From the NCBI GenBank assembly GCA_035709005.1, contig DASTFB010000051.1:1-40513 (forward strand): a DNA stretch of 40,513 nucleotides, given 5' to 3'. How positions within the stretch are numbered: position 1 is the stretch's first letter; each line of letters begins with the position of its first letter. Positions 31,770 to 40,468 of this stretch are shown here, piece by piece. Made by a program: the position numbers and the translations under genes. The DNA is from Candidatus Methylomirabilota bacterium (GTDB lineage Bacteria; Methylomirabilota; Methylomirabilia; Rokubacteriales; CSP1-6). The notes beneath the pieces are model-generated. The model was not told the DNA's origin. It worked only from the letters and a program-made list of their open reading frames with translations, and did not search any database.

Positions 31770-32577
31770 GGACGGCGCCCTCTTCGACGATCTTCTCCAC
31801 CAGGATGCCGCCGTCGAGCGTCTCGCCTTCCAGATAGCGACGGCCGTTGATGAAGACCTTGCGGTCTCCCGGGCTCTGCGCGTACACGAGGGCCTCCAGC
31901 CGCAGCTGGGACACGGCCGCCCGGAACGATGGAGGCAGATCGGCGGGGACCGCGGCCTTGACGCTCGCGCCCGCCGAGCCGGCGGAAGGCGGTGGCGCCG
32001 GGGTTCCCGCGGCTGCGCCGCGCGCGACTTCCACCTCTCGAGCCGCGTCCGAGCCGGGAACCGTGATCCTGACGCGTGGCCCGGACTCGGCGGTACGCAC
32101 GCTCGAGCCCGGATCGGGAATCTCGGGTCCCCCGATCCGACGCTCGTTCGAGGCGCTGGCCGGAGGAGCGGGGGGCGCCGACACAGGCTCCGCCGGCTGG
32201 GCGCCAACGGGAGCAGCCGTCGAGGGCGCCGACGCGACGACGGCCGGAGCAGGCTCGGTTGACGGCGGCGATCCGGGCGGCACGGCAGCGGCAGCCGCCG
32301 CCGAAGCCGGCGCGTCGGATGCCGCCGGTGGTGGGCCCGCCGCGTCCGCAGCCGGTGCTTCGGCCTGCGTCGTCGGCGACGGAGCGGGCGGCGTCTCGGG
32401 GCGGTACCAGAGCAGCAGCGCCAGCAGCCCCGCGTTGACGAGCAGCACGCCCGACACGACGGGCACCCAGATGCGCCGGCCGGCCGCGCTCGGGCCGTGG
32501 ACGGTGGCCAGGTCGGGAATCGCGCGCCCTCGCCGCTGCCGCTCGACCTTTCTCAGGGCTTCGAGGATGTAGGACAT
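31726..32577 (-). CDS. gspB: General secretion pathway protein GspB
   Basis: The 283-residue protein begins MSYILEALRKVERQRRG, the invariant GspB N-terminus. One membrane helix (36-57) follows, then a roughly 130-residue periplasmic Ala/Pro/Ser-rich linker. The C-terminal T2SSB domain contains LRLEALVYAQSPGDRKVFINGRRYLEGETLDGGILVEKIVEEGAVLSY. GspB works with GspA at the peptidoglycan to help the secretin assemble. The gene follows gspA after 6 nt on the minus strand, nearly 10 kb from the main T2SS operon. Confidence 0.92.
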   Translation of the reverse strand: MSYILEALRKVERQRRGRAIPDLATVHGPSAAGRRIWVPVVSGVLLVNAGLLALLLWYRPETPPAPSPTTQAEAPAADAAGPPPAASDAPASAAAAAAVPPGSPPSTEPAPAVVASAPSTAAPVGAQPAEPVSAPPAPPASASNERRIGGPEIPDPGSSVRTAESGPRVRITVPGSDAAREVEVARGAAAGTPAPPPSAGSAGASVKAAVPADLPPSFRAAVSQLRLEALVYAQSPGDRKVFINGRRYLEGETLDGGILVEKIVEEGAVLSYRDHRYVLRHFR

Positions 32578-32583
32578 GCGCGC

Positions 32584-34224
32584 CTACCGTGCCGCCGCCG
32601 ACAGCCGTGGCTTGCCGGGCTCACGAACCGCCGCGCTCAGATGGGCTAGCGTCTCCTCGCCGGCGATGCCGTCGTCGGCCAGTAGCCGGCTCCGCTGGAA
32701 GGCCGTGACCTCGCGGATGACGTCGGGGTCGTAGACGTCGCTCTCGGTGTCGAGGGACGCGCCGTTCACGGCGACGAGCTGGCGCCGCAGCCATCGCACG
32801 TCGGGGCCCCGCTGGCCGGGCACCAATACGCTGTCTGACAGCGGGGCCGACCAGAGCAGCACGAACGCCCCGTTCCAGTACTGGTCGATCTCGGCGAGCG
32901 GGAACATGAGCTGCTGACCCCCGAAGTCCAGTGTGGCCCGCTGCTCTTCCAGAGCGATCACGGTGGCGAAGTACTGCTCGCCGGCCCGCATGCGCAGCTC
33001 GATGACGGCGGGCAGATCCAGCCGGCGCAGCCAGCCCCAGGTGCCGTTGCGGGCCAGGCAGCGCAGGCCCGCCGCCTGCCCGAACTGGCACACGTCGGCG
33101 GCGTCGGAGAAGCGAAGCCCCCAGCGGGCGAACAGGGTGGAGAAGGCCTTTGGCCTGTCCGTCCGCATGGAAGGGCTCGTCAAGACCTCCTCGAGGGGGA
33201 TCTCGAGCCCGGGCACCGCGGGCGGGCCCGCCGCTCCATTGCCGGACAAGGCCGGCGGCATGTCGGTCGCGGTCACCAGCGCGACACCGCTCACGTCGCC
33301 GGCAGGCTTCGAGGCGCTGAACACGTCGGGCAGCCGATCGGTGGTGACGAGCACGGCCGCCAGCGCCAGCACGCTCACCCCAGCGCCCAGCCACGGCCAC
33401 CGGCGGCGTGCGATCCGGGCTCCCCGGACCTCCCGCGCCGCCCGCCGGACCGTGCGCGCGTCGACCCAGCTCCTCGTGCTCGCGTAGGCTCCCAGCAGCG
33501 CGCGGTCGCAGATGACGTTGATCAGGCGCGGCACGCCGCGGGACAGACGGTGGATCTCTCGCAGGGCCCAGGGCGAGAAGAGCATCCGCGTCCGACCGGC
33601 CACGGCGAGGCGATGGATGATGTAGGCGCGGGTCTCGTCGAAGCTGAACGGCCGCAGGTGATAGCGCGCCGTCACCCGCTGGGCCAGCTGCCGCAGCTCC
33701 GGCCGCTCCAGCAGGGCCCCGAGCTCGGTCTGGCCGATGAGGATGATCTGCAGGAGCTTGTCGCGGGCGGTCTCGAGGTTGGTGAGGAGCCGCACCTGCT
33801 CCAGCACGTCGGCGCTGAGGTTCTGGGCTTCGTCGATGATGAGCACGGTGCGACGGCCGCGTTCGTGGGCGCTCAGCAGGTGACGGTACAGGCTGTCCAC
33901 GAGCAGCTTGACGCTCGTGGCGCCCGGCTGGTAGGGCACACGCAGCTCGTCGCAGACGGCGGCGAGCAGCTCGTGGCTGGTGAGGCGGGGATTGAAGATC
34001 AAGGCCACGTCGACGTCCGCGGGAAGCTGCTCGAGCAGACAGCGGCACATCGTCGTCTTGCCCGTGCCCACCTCGCCGGTGAGCTGCACGAAGCCGTCCC
34101 CCTGACTGATCCCGTAGATCAGGTGGGCCAGGGCCTCCCGATGGCGCTCGCTCATGTAGACATAGCGAGGATCCGGGGTGAGGGAGAACGGCAACTCGGC
34201 GAGGCCGAAGTGCTCGGCGTACAT
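32584..34224 (-). CDS. gspA: General secretion pathway ATPase GspA (ExeA type)
   Basis: GspA is an AAA+ inner-membrane ATPase with a periplasmic peptidoglycan-binding part. The 546-residue protein starts with the canonical MYAEHFGLAELPFSLTPDPRYVYMS. It has Walker A GEVGTGKT (50-57), Walker B VLIIDEAQNL (about 128-137), sensor GQTEL and arginine-containing AQRVTARYHL. A membrane helix lies near 276-295 after a basic cluster (ARIARRRWPW). The periplasmic part contains a degenerate C39-peptidase-like section (CQFGQAAGLRCLARNGTWGWLRRLDLPAVIEL) and ends in a peptidoglycan-binding domain 1 (PDVRWLRRQL ... AFQRSRLLADDGIAGEETLAHL). It lies 5 nt after the FAD monooxygenase. Confidence 0.93.
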   Translation of the reverse strand: MYAEHFGLAELPFSLTPDPRYVYMSERHREALAHLIYGISQGDGFVQLTGEVGTGKTTMCRCLLEQLPADVDVALIFNPRLTSHELLAAVCDELRVPYQPGATSVKLLVDSLYRHLLSAHERGRRTVLIIDEAQNLSADVLEQVRLLTNLETARDKLLQIILIGQTELGALLERPELRQLAQRVTARYHLRPFSFDETRAYIIHRLAVAGRTRMLFSPWALREIHRLSRGVPRLINVICDRALLGAYASTRSWVDARTVRRAAREVRGARIARRRWPWLGAGVSVLALAAVLVTTDRLPDVFSASKPAGDVSGVALVTATDMPPALSGNGAAGPPAVPGLEIPLEEVLTSPSMRTDRPKAFSTLFARWGLRFSDAADVCQFGQAAGLRCLARNGTWGWLRRLDLPAVIELRMRAGEQYFATVIALEEQRATLDFGGQQLMFPLAEIDQYWNGAFVLLWSAPLSDSVLVPGQRGPDVRWLRRQLVAVNGASLDTESDVYDPDVIREVTAFQRSRLLADDGIAGEETLAHLSAAVREPGKPRLSAAAR

Positions 34225-34229
34225 TCGGG

Positions 34230-35993
34230 TTATTCCATATCCAGCAGACAGAGGTCCGCCCGGCCGGCGGCGACGATCGAGTTGACGTCGGCGGGCGTGG
34301 CCGTCATGGTCGGCACGCCCGCCTCGTGGCGAATGCGGTCGCTGAGGGCTATCCGGTCAACGGAGATCACGTCACAGCCGCGGGCTTTCAGCATCCGGGC
34401 CGCCTCCACCGAGGCCTCTGGCGTCTTCATGGCGATTCTCGCGGACAGGGGCTTGCCGGCAGGCCAGACCGCGCGCACGGCGTCGACCAGGTCGAGCGAG
34501 GCGCCGTGAGCCAACTCGATCTCGAGCAGGTCGAACCCCGTCTCGCTCGCCATTCGAGCGGTACCCGGTGCCCTGGGGCCGGCCACCCGCAGGCCGACCG
34601 CCGCTTTCGGCTGCTTGTGAAGGGCGTCCCGCCGCCAGGCCGTCAGGCGCCGGGGCTCGCACGTCTCCGTGGTGTGGGGCTGCCGGCCCGCGTCGCTCGG
34701 CGCGGCGATCACCAGCCCCGCGTCACCGGCGGCCGGAGATGCCGGGTCTGCTGCAGAAACGACGAGCCGGTTGCTGAGGACGAGGTCCCGCAGCCGGAAG
34801 GGCGTGAGCGCGGGAGGCGGGGCCGGCTCGACCGGCACCGCGGCGCCGCTCTGCTGGGCGGCCACGTCGGCGAACCAGCGCTCGAGCGTCTCCACGAACC
34901 TGGCGTCGCGCGCCCGCAGCGTGTCGTACGTGACGCGCAGGCTCCGCGTGAGCAGGCTGAACGCGAACTGCAGCGGCTCCAGGCGGCCGACGTAGCGCTC
35001 GGTCTGCTCGAACCACTCCAGGCTGGCCTGGGCCGCCCGCTGCAGGGCCTCGACGTGGGGCCGCCGCTCGCGCTCGTAGGCCGCCAGCGCTTCGGCCACG
35101 CGCGGGGACCGGCGCAGCGCCGCGCTCAGCGCGATGGCGTCCTCCATCGCCAGCCTGGTTCCCGAGCCGACGGAGAAGTGGGCGGTGTGAGCGGCGTCGC
35201 CCACGAGGACGATGTTGCCCCAGTGCCAGCGGGTGTTGCGCACGGTCGGGAAGCGCCGCCAGAGCGAGCGGTTCTTGAGGATGCGGTGGCCGCCGAGCTC
35301 ACGAGCGAACAGGCCCTCCGTGAAGGCCACGGTGTCGTCCTCGGTGGCCGCGTCCAGGCCGGCCCGCACCCAGGTGGCGGGGGTCGTCTCCACGATGAAG
35401 GTCGACAGCCGCTGGTCGTAGCGGTAGGCGTGCACCCGCCAGAGGCCGTGCTCGCTCGCCTTGAAGAAAAAGGTGAAGGCCCGGAACGGAAACGTCGTGC
35501 CCAGCCACACGAAGCGATTGGACCGCCAGTCGATCTCGGGGCCGAAGCGCTCGGCATGGCGGGTGCGGAGGGCGCTGTTGACCCCATCGGCGGCGACGAC
35601 CAGGTCGGCGTCGGCGAGCTGCGCCGGATCGGCCACCTCCCGCTCGAACTGGAGCCGCACGCCCAGCTGCCGGCAGCGGCGCTGCAAGATGTCGAGCAGC
35701 TCCTGGCGGCTCAGCCCGGAGAACCCGTGCCCGGCGGAGGTGAGCACCTGACCCTGGTAGTGGATGTCGATGTCGTCCCAGTGGGTCAGGGCCCGGCTGA
35801 TCTCGGCGCCGCTCTCGGGGTCGGCCTCGGTGAAGTGCCCGAGCGTGGCGTCGGACAGCACGACGCCGAAGCCGAACGTCTCGTCGGGCCGGTTGCGCTC
35901 GATGACGGTGACGTCGTGGGCGGGGTCGGCCTTCTTCATGAGGATGGCGAAGGAGAGCCCCGCGGGTCCCCCACCGATGCTCACGATCCGCAC
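34230..35993 (-). CDS. FAD-dependent monooxygenase, salicylyl/anthraniloyl-CoA hydroxylase-like, with shrunken OYE-like C-terminus
   Basis: The N-terminal 400 residues form an FAD aromatic hydroxylase: the dinucleotide site VRIVSIGGGPAGLSF, the middle DLVVAADGVNSALR, and GNIVLVGDAAHTAHFSVGSGTRLAMEDAIALS, the sequence typical of salicylyl-CoA 5-hydroxylase and anthraniloyl-CoA monooxygenase. Those enzymes (about 770 residues) continue into a full OYE-type reductase domain. Here the second domain begins normally (TPFRLRDLVLSNRLVVS) but is only about 185 residues, lacks the usual flavin and substrate loops, and ends at LCLLDME. The product is probably only a hydroxylase. Start GTG 35993 puts the first strand at the N-terminus; TACAAT lies 5 nt upstream. 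It is co-directional with gspA (5-nt gap). Confidence 0.85.
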   Translation of the reverse strand: MRIVSIGGGPAGLSFAILMKKADPAHDVTVIERNRPDETFGFGVVLSDATLGHFTEADPESGAEISRALTHWDDIDIHYQGQVLTSAGHGFSGLSRQELLDILQRRCRQLGVRLQFEREVADPAQLADADLVVAADGVNSALRTRHAERFGPEIDWRSNRFVWLGTTFPFRAFTFFFKASEHGLWRVHAYRYDQRLSTFIVETTPATWVRAGLDAATEDDTVAFTEGLFARELGGHRILKNRSLWRRFPTVRNTRWHWGNIVLVGDAAHTAHFSVGSGTRLAMEDAIALSAALRRSPRVAEALAAYERERRPHVEALQRAAQASLEWFEQTERYVGRLEPLQFAFSLLTRSLRVTYDTLRARDARFVETLERWFADVAAQQSGAAVPVEPAPPPALTPFRLRDLVLSNRLVVSAADPASPAAGDAGLVIAAPSDAGRQPHTTETCEPRRLTAWRRDALHKQPKAAVGLRVAGPRAPGTARMASETGFDLLEIELAHGASLDLVDAVRAVWPAGKPLSARIAMKTPEASVEAARMLKARGCDVISVDRIALSDRIRHEAGVPTMTATPADVNSIVAAGRADLCLLDME

Positions 35994-35999
35994 ACTTGA

Positions 36000-36028
36000 T
36001 TGTAGGCCCAAACCCCCGCCTGTACACT
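36000..36028 (+). promoter_or_regulatory. Sigma-70-like promoter of the Lhr-type helicase
   Basis: TTGTAG (36000-36005) and TACACT (36023-36028) are spaced by exactly 17 nt. Transcription would start about 2 nt before the GTG at 36037. On the other strand TACAAT (36004-35999) overlaps the -35 box and serves the FAD monooxygenase gene. Confidence 0.5.
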
Positions 36029-36036
36029 CAACCATC

Positions 36037-39000
36037 GTGCTTCCAGCCCCTCAGGCCGGCTTCCTGCCCTTCGTCCGCCGCTGGTTCGAGGCGGCCTTCG
36101 CCGAGCCCACCCGGCCGCAACAGGAGGGCTGGCCAGCGATCGCCTCCGGCCGAGACACGCTCATCGTGGCGCCTACGGGCTCCGGCAAGACCCTGGCGGC
36201 GTTCCTGTGGGCCCTGGACCACCTCCACCGGCTGGGGCTCGAAGGCCGCCTCGAGGATCGCGTGTACGTCGTGTACGTGTCGCCCCTGCGGGCGCTGAAC
36301 AACGACATCGAGAAGAACCTGCGCGAACCGCTGGCCGGGATCCGGGCCGCCGCCGCCACGGACGGCCTGTCGCTCCCCGAAGTGCGCGTGGCCGTCCGCA
36401 CCAGCGACACGCTGGCGGCCCAGCGCCAGGCCATGACGCGGCGGCCGCCCCACGTGCTCATCACCACGCCCGAGTCGCTCTACATCCTGCTCACCGCCGA
36501 GCGCTTCCGCCCGGCGCTGGCCCAGGCCCGCTTCGTCATCGTCGACGAGGTGCACGCCTTGATGGCGAGCAAGCGCGGCGCTCACCTGGCCCTGTCCCTG
36601 GAGCGGCTGCAGGCCCTGGCCGAGTCGGAGGACGGCGGCCGCCGACCGCAGCGGATCGGGTGCTCGGCCACCGTGCGACCGGTGGAGGAGGCCCTGGCTT
36701 TCCTGACCGGCACCACCGGGCGCGAGGCCGTCGTCGTCGACGCCGGATTCTCGCGTGAGCTCGAGCTTCACGTGATGGCTCCGGTCGACGACTTCCTGAC
36801 GAGCCCGAGCGACACGATCTGGGACGCCGCCCTGCAGCAGATCACGGACCTGGTCGAAGCTCACCGCACCACGCTCGTGTTCGCCCAGAGCCGGCGCTCG
36901 GCGGAGCGCCTGGCTCGCGACCTCGACGACCGGATCGGCGGCGGACGGGTGGCCGCTCACCACGGCTCGCTGTCCCGTCGGGCACGTCTGGAGGCGGAGG
37001 GCCGGCTCAAGGCCGGCGAGCTGAAGGCCCTGGTGGCCACCTCGTCGCTGGAGCTCGGCATCGACGTCGGCGCCATCGACCTGGTCGTCCAGGTCCAGTC
37101 GCCCCGGAACATCGCCGCCGGCCTGCAGCGGGTGGGCCGGGCCGGTCACCAGCTCTCGCGCGTGTCCCGCGGCCGCATCGTGGTCACGAAGGGCGAGGAG
37201 CTGATGGAGGCGGCGGCGGTAGCGCGCTCCATCCGCGAGCGCACGCTCGACCGTCTCACCATGCCGGAGGCGCCGCTCGACGTCCTGGCTCAGCAGATCG
37301 TGGCTGCCGTCGCCGCCGAGTCCACCGGAGTGGACGCGCTCTACGCCCGCTTCCGGCAGGCCGCCCCCTACCGCTCCCTCGGGCGCGAAGACTTTCTGAG
37401 CGTCGTCCGCGCGCTGGCCGACCCGTTGCCGGCCGAAGTCAAGGGCGTGGCCCCGCGGATCCTCTGGGACCGCATCAATGACCGGCTGCACGCGCGGCGG
37501 GGCAGCCGCTTCCTGGCCCTGACCTCGGGCGGGACCATCCCCGACGCCGGGCTTTACGACGTCTTCGTGGCCGATACCGACCTGAAAGTCGGCACGCTCG
37601 ACGAGGAGTTCGTCACCGAGAGCCTGCCCGGGGACGTGTTCCTCCTGGGCTCCAACGCCTGGCGGATCGTCAAGGTGCGGGGCAACCGGGTCCTGGTCGA
37701 GGACGCTCAGGGGATGTCTCCCACGATTCCCTTCTGGAAAGGCGAGCATCCTTCGCGGTCCTGGGACCTGGGGCTGGCCGTCGGGCGCCTGCGCCGCGAC
37801 GCCGCCGAGCGCCTGGACGCTCCCGACTTCGCGGCGTGGGCGGCCGAAGAGTGCGGGCTCGATTCCCGCGCGGCCGCCGCCATGCGGGCCTGGCTGGTCA
37901 AAGCGGGTGAGGTGCTGGACGGCGTCCCCGACGACCGCGGCATCGTCGTCGAGTCCTTCGCCGACGAGATGGGCGGCCGCCACGCCATGATCCACTCGGT
38001 CTTCGGCATGCGGGTGAACGGGGCCTGGGGCATGGCCCTGCGCGAGAAGCTGCGCCGGGTCTTCGGGCTGGTCGCCGAGGCGAGCCACGTGGACGACGGA
38101 ATCTTGCTGTCCTTCGCCCCCGGCCAGGTGCCGCCGTCGCCGGAGCGGCTGGTCACGCTGGTGACGTCCGAGGAAGTGGACGCGCTGCTGGGCCGGGCGC
38201 TGATCGGCTCGCCGCTCTTCGGCACGCGGTTCCGGCACGCCGCGGTGCGGGCGCTGTTCATTCCGCGGACCCAGGGCGGCGAGCGGGTGCCGGCCTATCT
38301 GCTGCGGCTCAAGGCCGATGCCCTGATGGAATCCGTCGGCGGCCAGGCGGAGTTCCCGATCGTCGCCGAGACCCTCCGGGAGTGCTTCGCGGACGCCCTC
38401 GACGTCCCTCGCCTCAAGCGGCTCCTGGAGCGGCTGCACGACGGCGAGCTGTGGACGCGTCACGTCGACGCGGCGCTGCCGTCCCCCTTCGTCTATCCGC
38501 TGCTGCTGGCCTGGGACTGGGCGTACCTGGACGCGGGCCATGCCGAGGAGCGGCGCAGCGACGCCGTCGCCATGCGCAAGGCCTGGAGCGTGGCGCCGGG
38601 GCCCCTGCGGCCCGACATCGTGGCCGGGGTGGAGGCGGACCTGGGAAAGACCAGGCCCGAGCGCCGGGCCCGCAACGCCAACGAGCTGGCCGCGATCCTG
38701 GACGACCTCGGCGATCTGACCGACGACGAGGTCGCCGCCCGCGTGACGGACGCGCCCGAGCTTTTGATCGCCGCGCTGGCTGCGGAGGGCCGCGTGGTCG
38801 CCATCGCCACGGGCGGACGGCGGGCCTGGATTCCCGCGACCGATGCGGCTCTCTACGCGTCGCTGGCCACCGACGAGGGCCTCGAGCGCGTGACGCTGCG
38901 CACGGTGCGCACCCGAGGGCCGCTCACGGCCGGCTGGCTCGCGGAGCGGTACGGCGTCGCAAGCGCCGACGCCGCTCGGGTCCTGGAGCGTCTCGCCGCG

Positions 39001-40371
39001 CGCGGGCTCATGCGTCGCGGCGAGTTCCTGGCCGGCGCTGGCGAGCCGCAGTACGTGCACATCGCCGTCCTCGACGAGGTGCAACGCCGTCAGGTCCACG
39101 CGCGCCGGGTCCCCCGGCCGGTCGCGAGAGCCGACCAGCTCTCGGCGGCTGTCCTGCGCCGTCACCACCTGCACCCCGATCATCGTCTGGTGGGCCCCGC
39201 CGGCGTGCTGGCCGCGCTGGAGCTGCTGCAGGGCGAGGACTTCGCCGTGCGGGTGTGGGAGCACGCGCTGCTTTCGGGCCGGGTGGAGGCGTACGAGCGA
39301 GACTGGCTCGACCGGTTGGGGCTCGCCGGCGAGATCGTGTGGACCGTCTTCGAGCCGCGTGGGGCGGACCCCCGGCGCTGGGGGCGAATCGGGGTGGCGC
39401 TTCGGGAGAACATCGGCTGGCTGCGCGGTCGCCCGGCCGCGCCCGAGCTCGACCCGCGCACCAAGAACGTCCTGCGCCACCTGCAGCTGCGCGGCGCCTC
39501 GTTCGTCCAGGACATCGCCCGGGTGGCCGGCCTGAGCGGCGCGGACACGTTGACGGCGCTGTGGGACCTTTTCTGGGCCGGGCTGGTCAGTCCCGACTCC
39601 TTCAGCGCGCTCGCCGCCGGCATGGCTCCCGCGCGGCACGTGCCCTCCCGGAGTGTCCGGCGACGCCTCGGCCAGGCGCGGGGAGTCCTGCCCCGCCTGC
39701 CGTCGGTGGGCCGCTGGAGCGCGCTCGGCGAGGAGGACGCGTTGTCGCCCGAGCAGCGTGAAGAGGCCCGTGCCCAGCTGCTGCTGTCGCGCTATGGCGT
39801 GCTGGCCCGCGAACTCGCCGACGACTGGGGCAGTCTGCGTCACACGCTGCTCCGCATGGAGTACGGCGGCGAAGTGGTGCGCGGTTATTTCGTCGAGGGA
39901 CTGTCGGGCGAGCAGTACGCGCTGGCCTCCGCGCTGGACGACCTGGTGGCCTCACCGCGCCGGGCCGAGCCGCACGTGCTGGTCAACATGGTGGACCCTG
40001 CCAACCTCTGGGGCCGGGTGTTCGTTCTGTCCCGGCCGGACGGCACCCGTGTGGCCGCACCGCGGATTCCCCAATCGTGGCTGGTGTTCCGCGACGGCCG
40101 GCCCGTGCTGCTCGCCGAGGGGCACGGCCGCGACCTCACCCCGCTGGCCGGCTGGGAGCCAGTTGATCTGCCGGGGGCCGTGCGAGCGCTGGCGGGCCTG
40201 GTGGAACGGCCCCTGGCTCTCCGACCACTGCGCCGGCTGCACGTGCTGACGTGGGCCGGGCAGCCCGTGCGCGCGACCGACGCGCTCGGCGCATTCCTCG
40301 ACGCCGGCTTCACCGCCGACGGCCCCCGCCTCTCCTACGACGGCTACCCGGGCCCCCGGGCGTGGCGATAG
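36037..40371 (+). CDS. lhr: Lhr-family DEAD/H-box helicase
   Basis: Lhr is a large superfamily-2 3'-5' helicase with roles in DNA repair. The 1444-residue product is close to the usual 1450-1550. Helicase motifs are Walker A APTGSGKT (45-52), YVSPLRALNNDIEKNL (Ia), TPESLYILL, DEVH (170-173), GCSATV (III), TLVFAQSRRSAERLA (IV), LELGIDVGAIDLVVQ (V) and LQRVGRAGH (VI). These are followed by the Lhr winged-helix and Lhr-core regions and a long C-terminal part with an AAHRHHLHP-like segment (LRRHHLHPDHRLVG). GTG 36037 is chosen; the frame is open to 35764 but that part is antisense to the monooxygenase. The last codons and TAG abut the second palindromic repeat. Confidence 0.95.
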   Translation: MLPAPQAGFLPFVRRWFEAAFAEPTRPQQEGWPAIASGRDTLIVAPTGSGKTLAAFLWALDHLHRLGLEGRLEDRVYVVYVSPLRALNNDIEKNLREPLAGIRAAAATDGLSLPEVRVAVRTSDTLAAQRQAMTRRPPHVLITTPESLYILLTAERFRPALAQARFVIVDEVHALMASKRGAHLALSLERLQALAESEDGGRRPQRIGCSATVRPVEEALAFLTGTTGREAVVVDAGFSRELELHVMAPVDDFLTSPSDTIWDAALQQITDLVEAHRTTLVFAQSRRSAERLARDLDDRIGGGRVAAHHGSLSRRARLEAEGRLKAGELKALVATSSLELGIDVGAIDLVVQVQSPRNIAAGLQRVGRAGHQLSRVSRGRIVVTKGEELMEAAAVARSIRERTLDRLTMPEAPLDVLAQQIVAAVAAESTGVDALYARFRQAAPYRSLGREDFLSVVRALADPLPAEVKGVAPRILWDRINDRLHARRGSRFLALTSGGTIPDAGLYDVFVADTDLKVGTLDEEFVTESLPGDVFLLGSNAWRIVKVRGNRVLVEDAQGMSPTIPFWKGEHPSRSWDLGLAVGRLRRDAAERLDAPDFAAWAAEECGLDSRAAAAMRAWLVKAGEVLDGVPDDRGIVVESFADEMGGRHAMIHSVFGMRVNGAWGMALREKLRRVFGLVAEASHVDDGILLSFAPGQVPPSPERLVTLVTSEEVDALLGRALIGSPLFGTRFRHAAVRALFIPRTQGGERVPAYLLRLKADALMESVGGQAEFPIVAETLRECFADALDVPRLKRLLERLHDGELWTRHVDAALPSPFVYPLLLAWDWAYLDAGHAEERRSDAVAMRKAWSVAPGPLRPDIVAGVEADLGKTRPERRARNANELAAILDDLGDLTDDEVAARVTDAPELLIAALAAEGRVVAIATGGRRAWIPATDAALYASLATDEGLERVTLRTVRTRGPLTAGWLAERYGVASADAARVLERLAARGLMRRGEFLAGAGEPQYVHIAVLDEVQRRQVHARRVPRPVARADQLSAAVLRRHHLHPDHRLVGPAGVLAALELLQGEDFAVRVWEHALLSGRVEAYERDWLDRLGLAGEIVWTVFEPRGADPRRWGRIGVALRENIGWLRGRPAAPELDPRTKNVLRHLQLRGASFVQDIARVAGLSGADTLTALWDLFWAGLVSPDSFSALAAGMAPARHVPSRSVRRRLGQARGVLPRLPSVGRWSALGEEDALSPEQREEARAQLLLSRYGVLARELADDWGSLRHTLLRMEYGGEVVRGYFVEGLSGEQYALASALDDLVASPRRAEPHVLVNMVDPANLWGRVFVLSRPDGTRVAAPRIPQSWLVFRDGRPVLLAEGHGRDLTPLAGWEPVDLPGAVRALAGLVERPLALRPLRRLHVLTWAGQPVRATDALGAFLDAGFTADGPRLSYDGYPGPRAWR

Positions 40372-40468
40372 CCGGTAGTCGCGACTCAGATCGGGTATCC
40401 GAGCGATCGCCGCGGGCGATTCCGGCGGGGCACGGGCGTGGCGATAGCCCGGGTGCCCGTGCCCTGTT
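40347..40468. repeat. Palindromic repeat element, copy 2, after lhr
   Basis: The segment aligns with the interior and right end of copy 1. It shares GGTAGTCGCGACTC (40374-40387), ATTCCGGCGGGG, GGGCGTGGCG and CCCTGTT. The inner hairpin GGGCACGGG (40428-40436) with CCCGTGCCC (40456-40464) differs from copy 1 by one compensatory pair (A-T in place of G-C). The left end falls within the last codons and stop of lhr. The remaining 45 nt to the window edge show no recognisable gene. Confidence 0.8.

Noticed and set aside
35764-36036. N-terminal extension of Lhr
   Set aside because: The extension is antisense to the FAD monooxygenase and unlike Lhr; GTG 36037 with its own promoter fits better.
36028-39843. 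1271-codon open frame on the minus strand
   Set aside because: Exact antisense of the Lhr helicase; composition is Arg/Gly/Pro/Ala-rich with no family pattern. It is an artefact of high GC.
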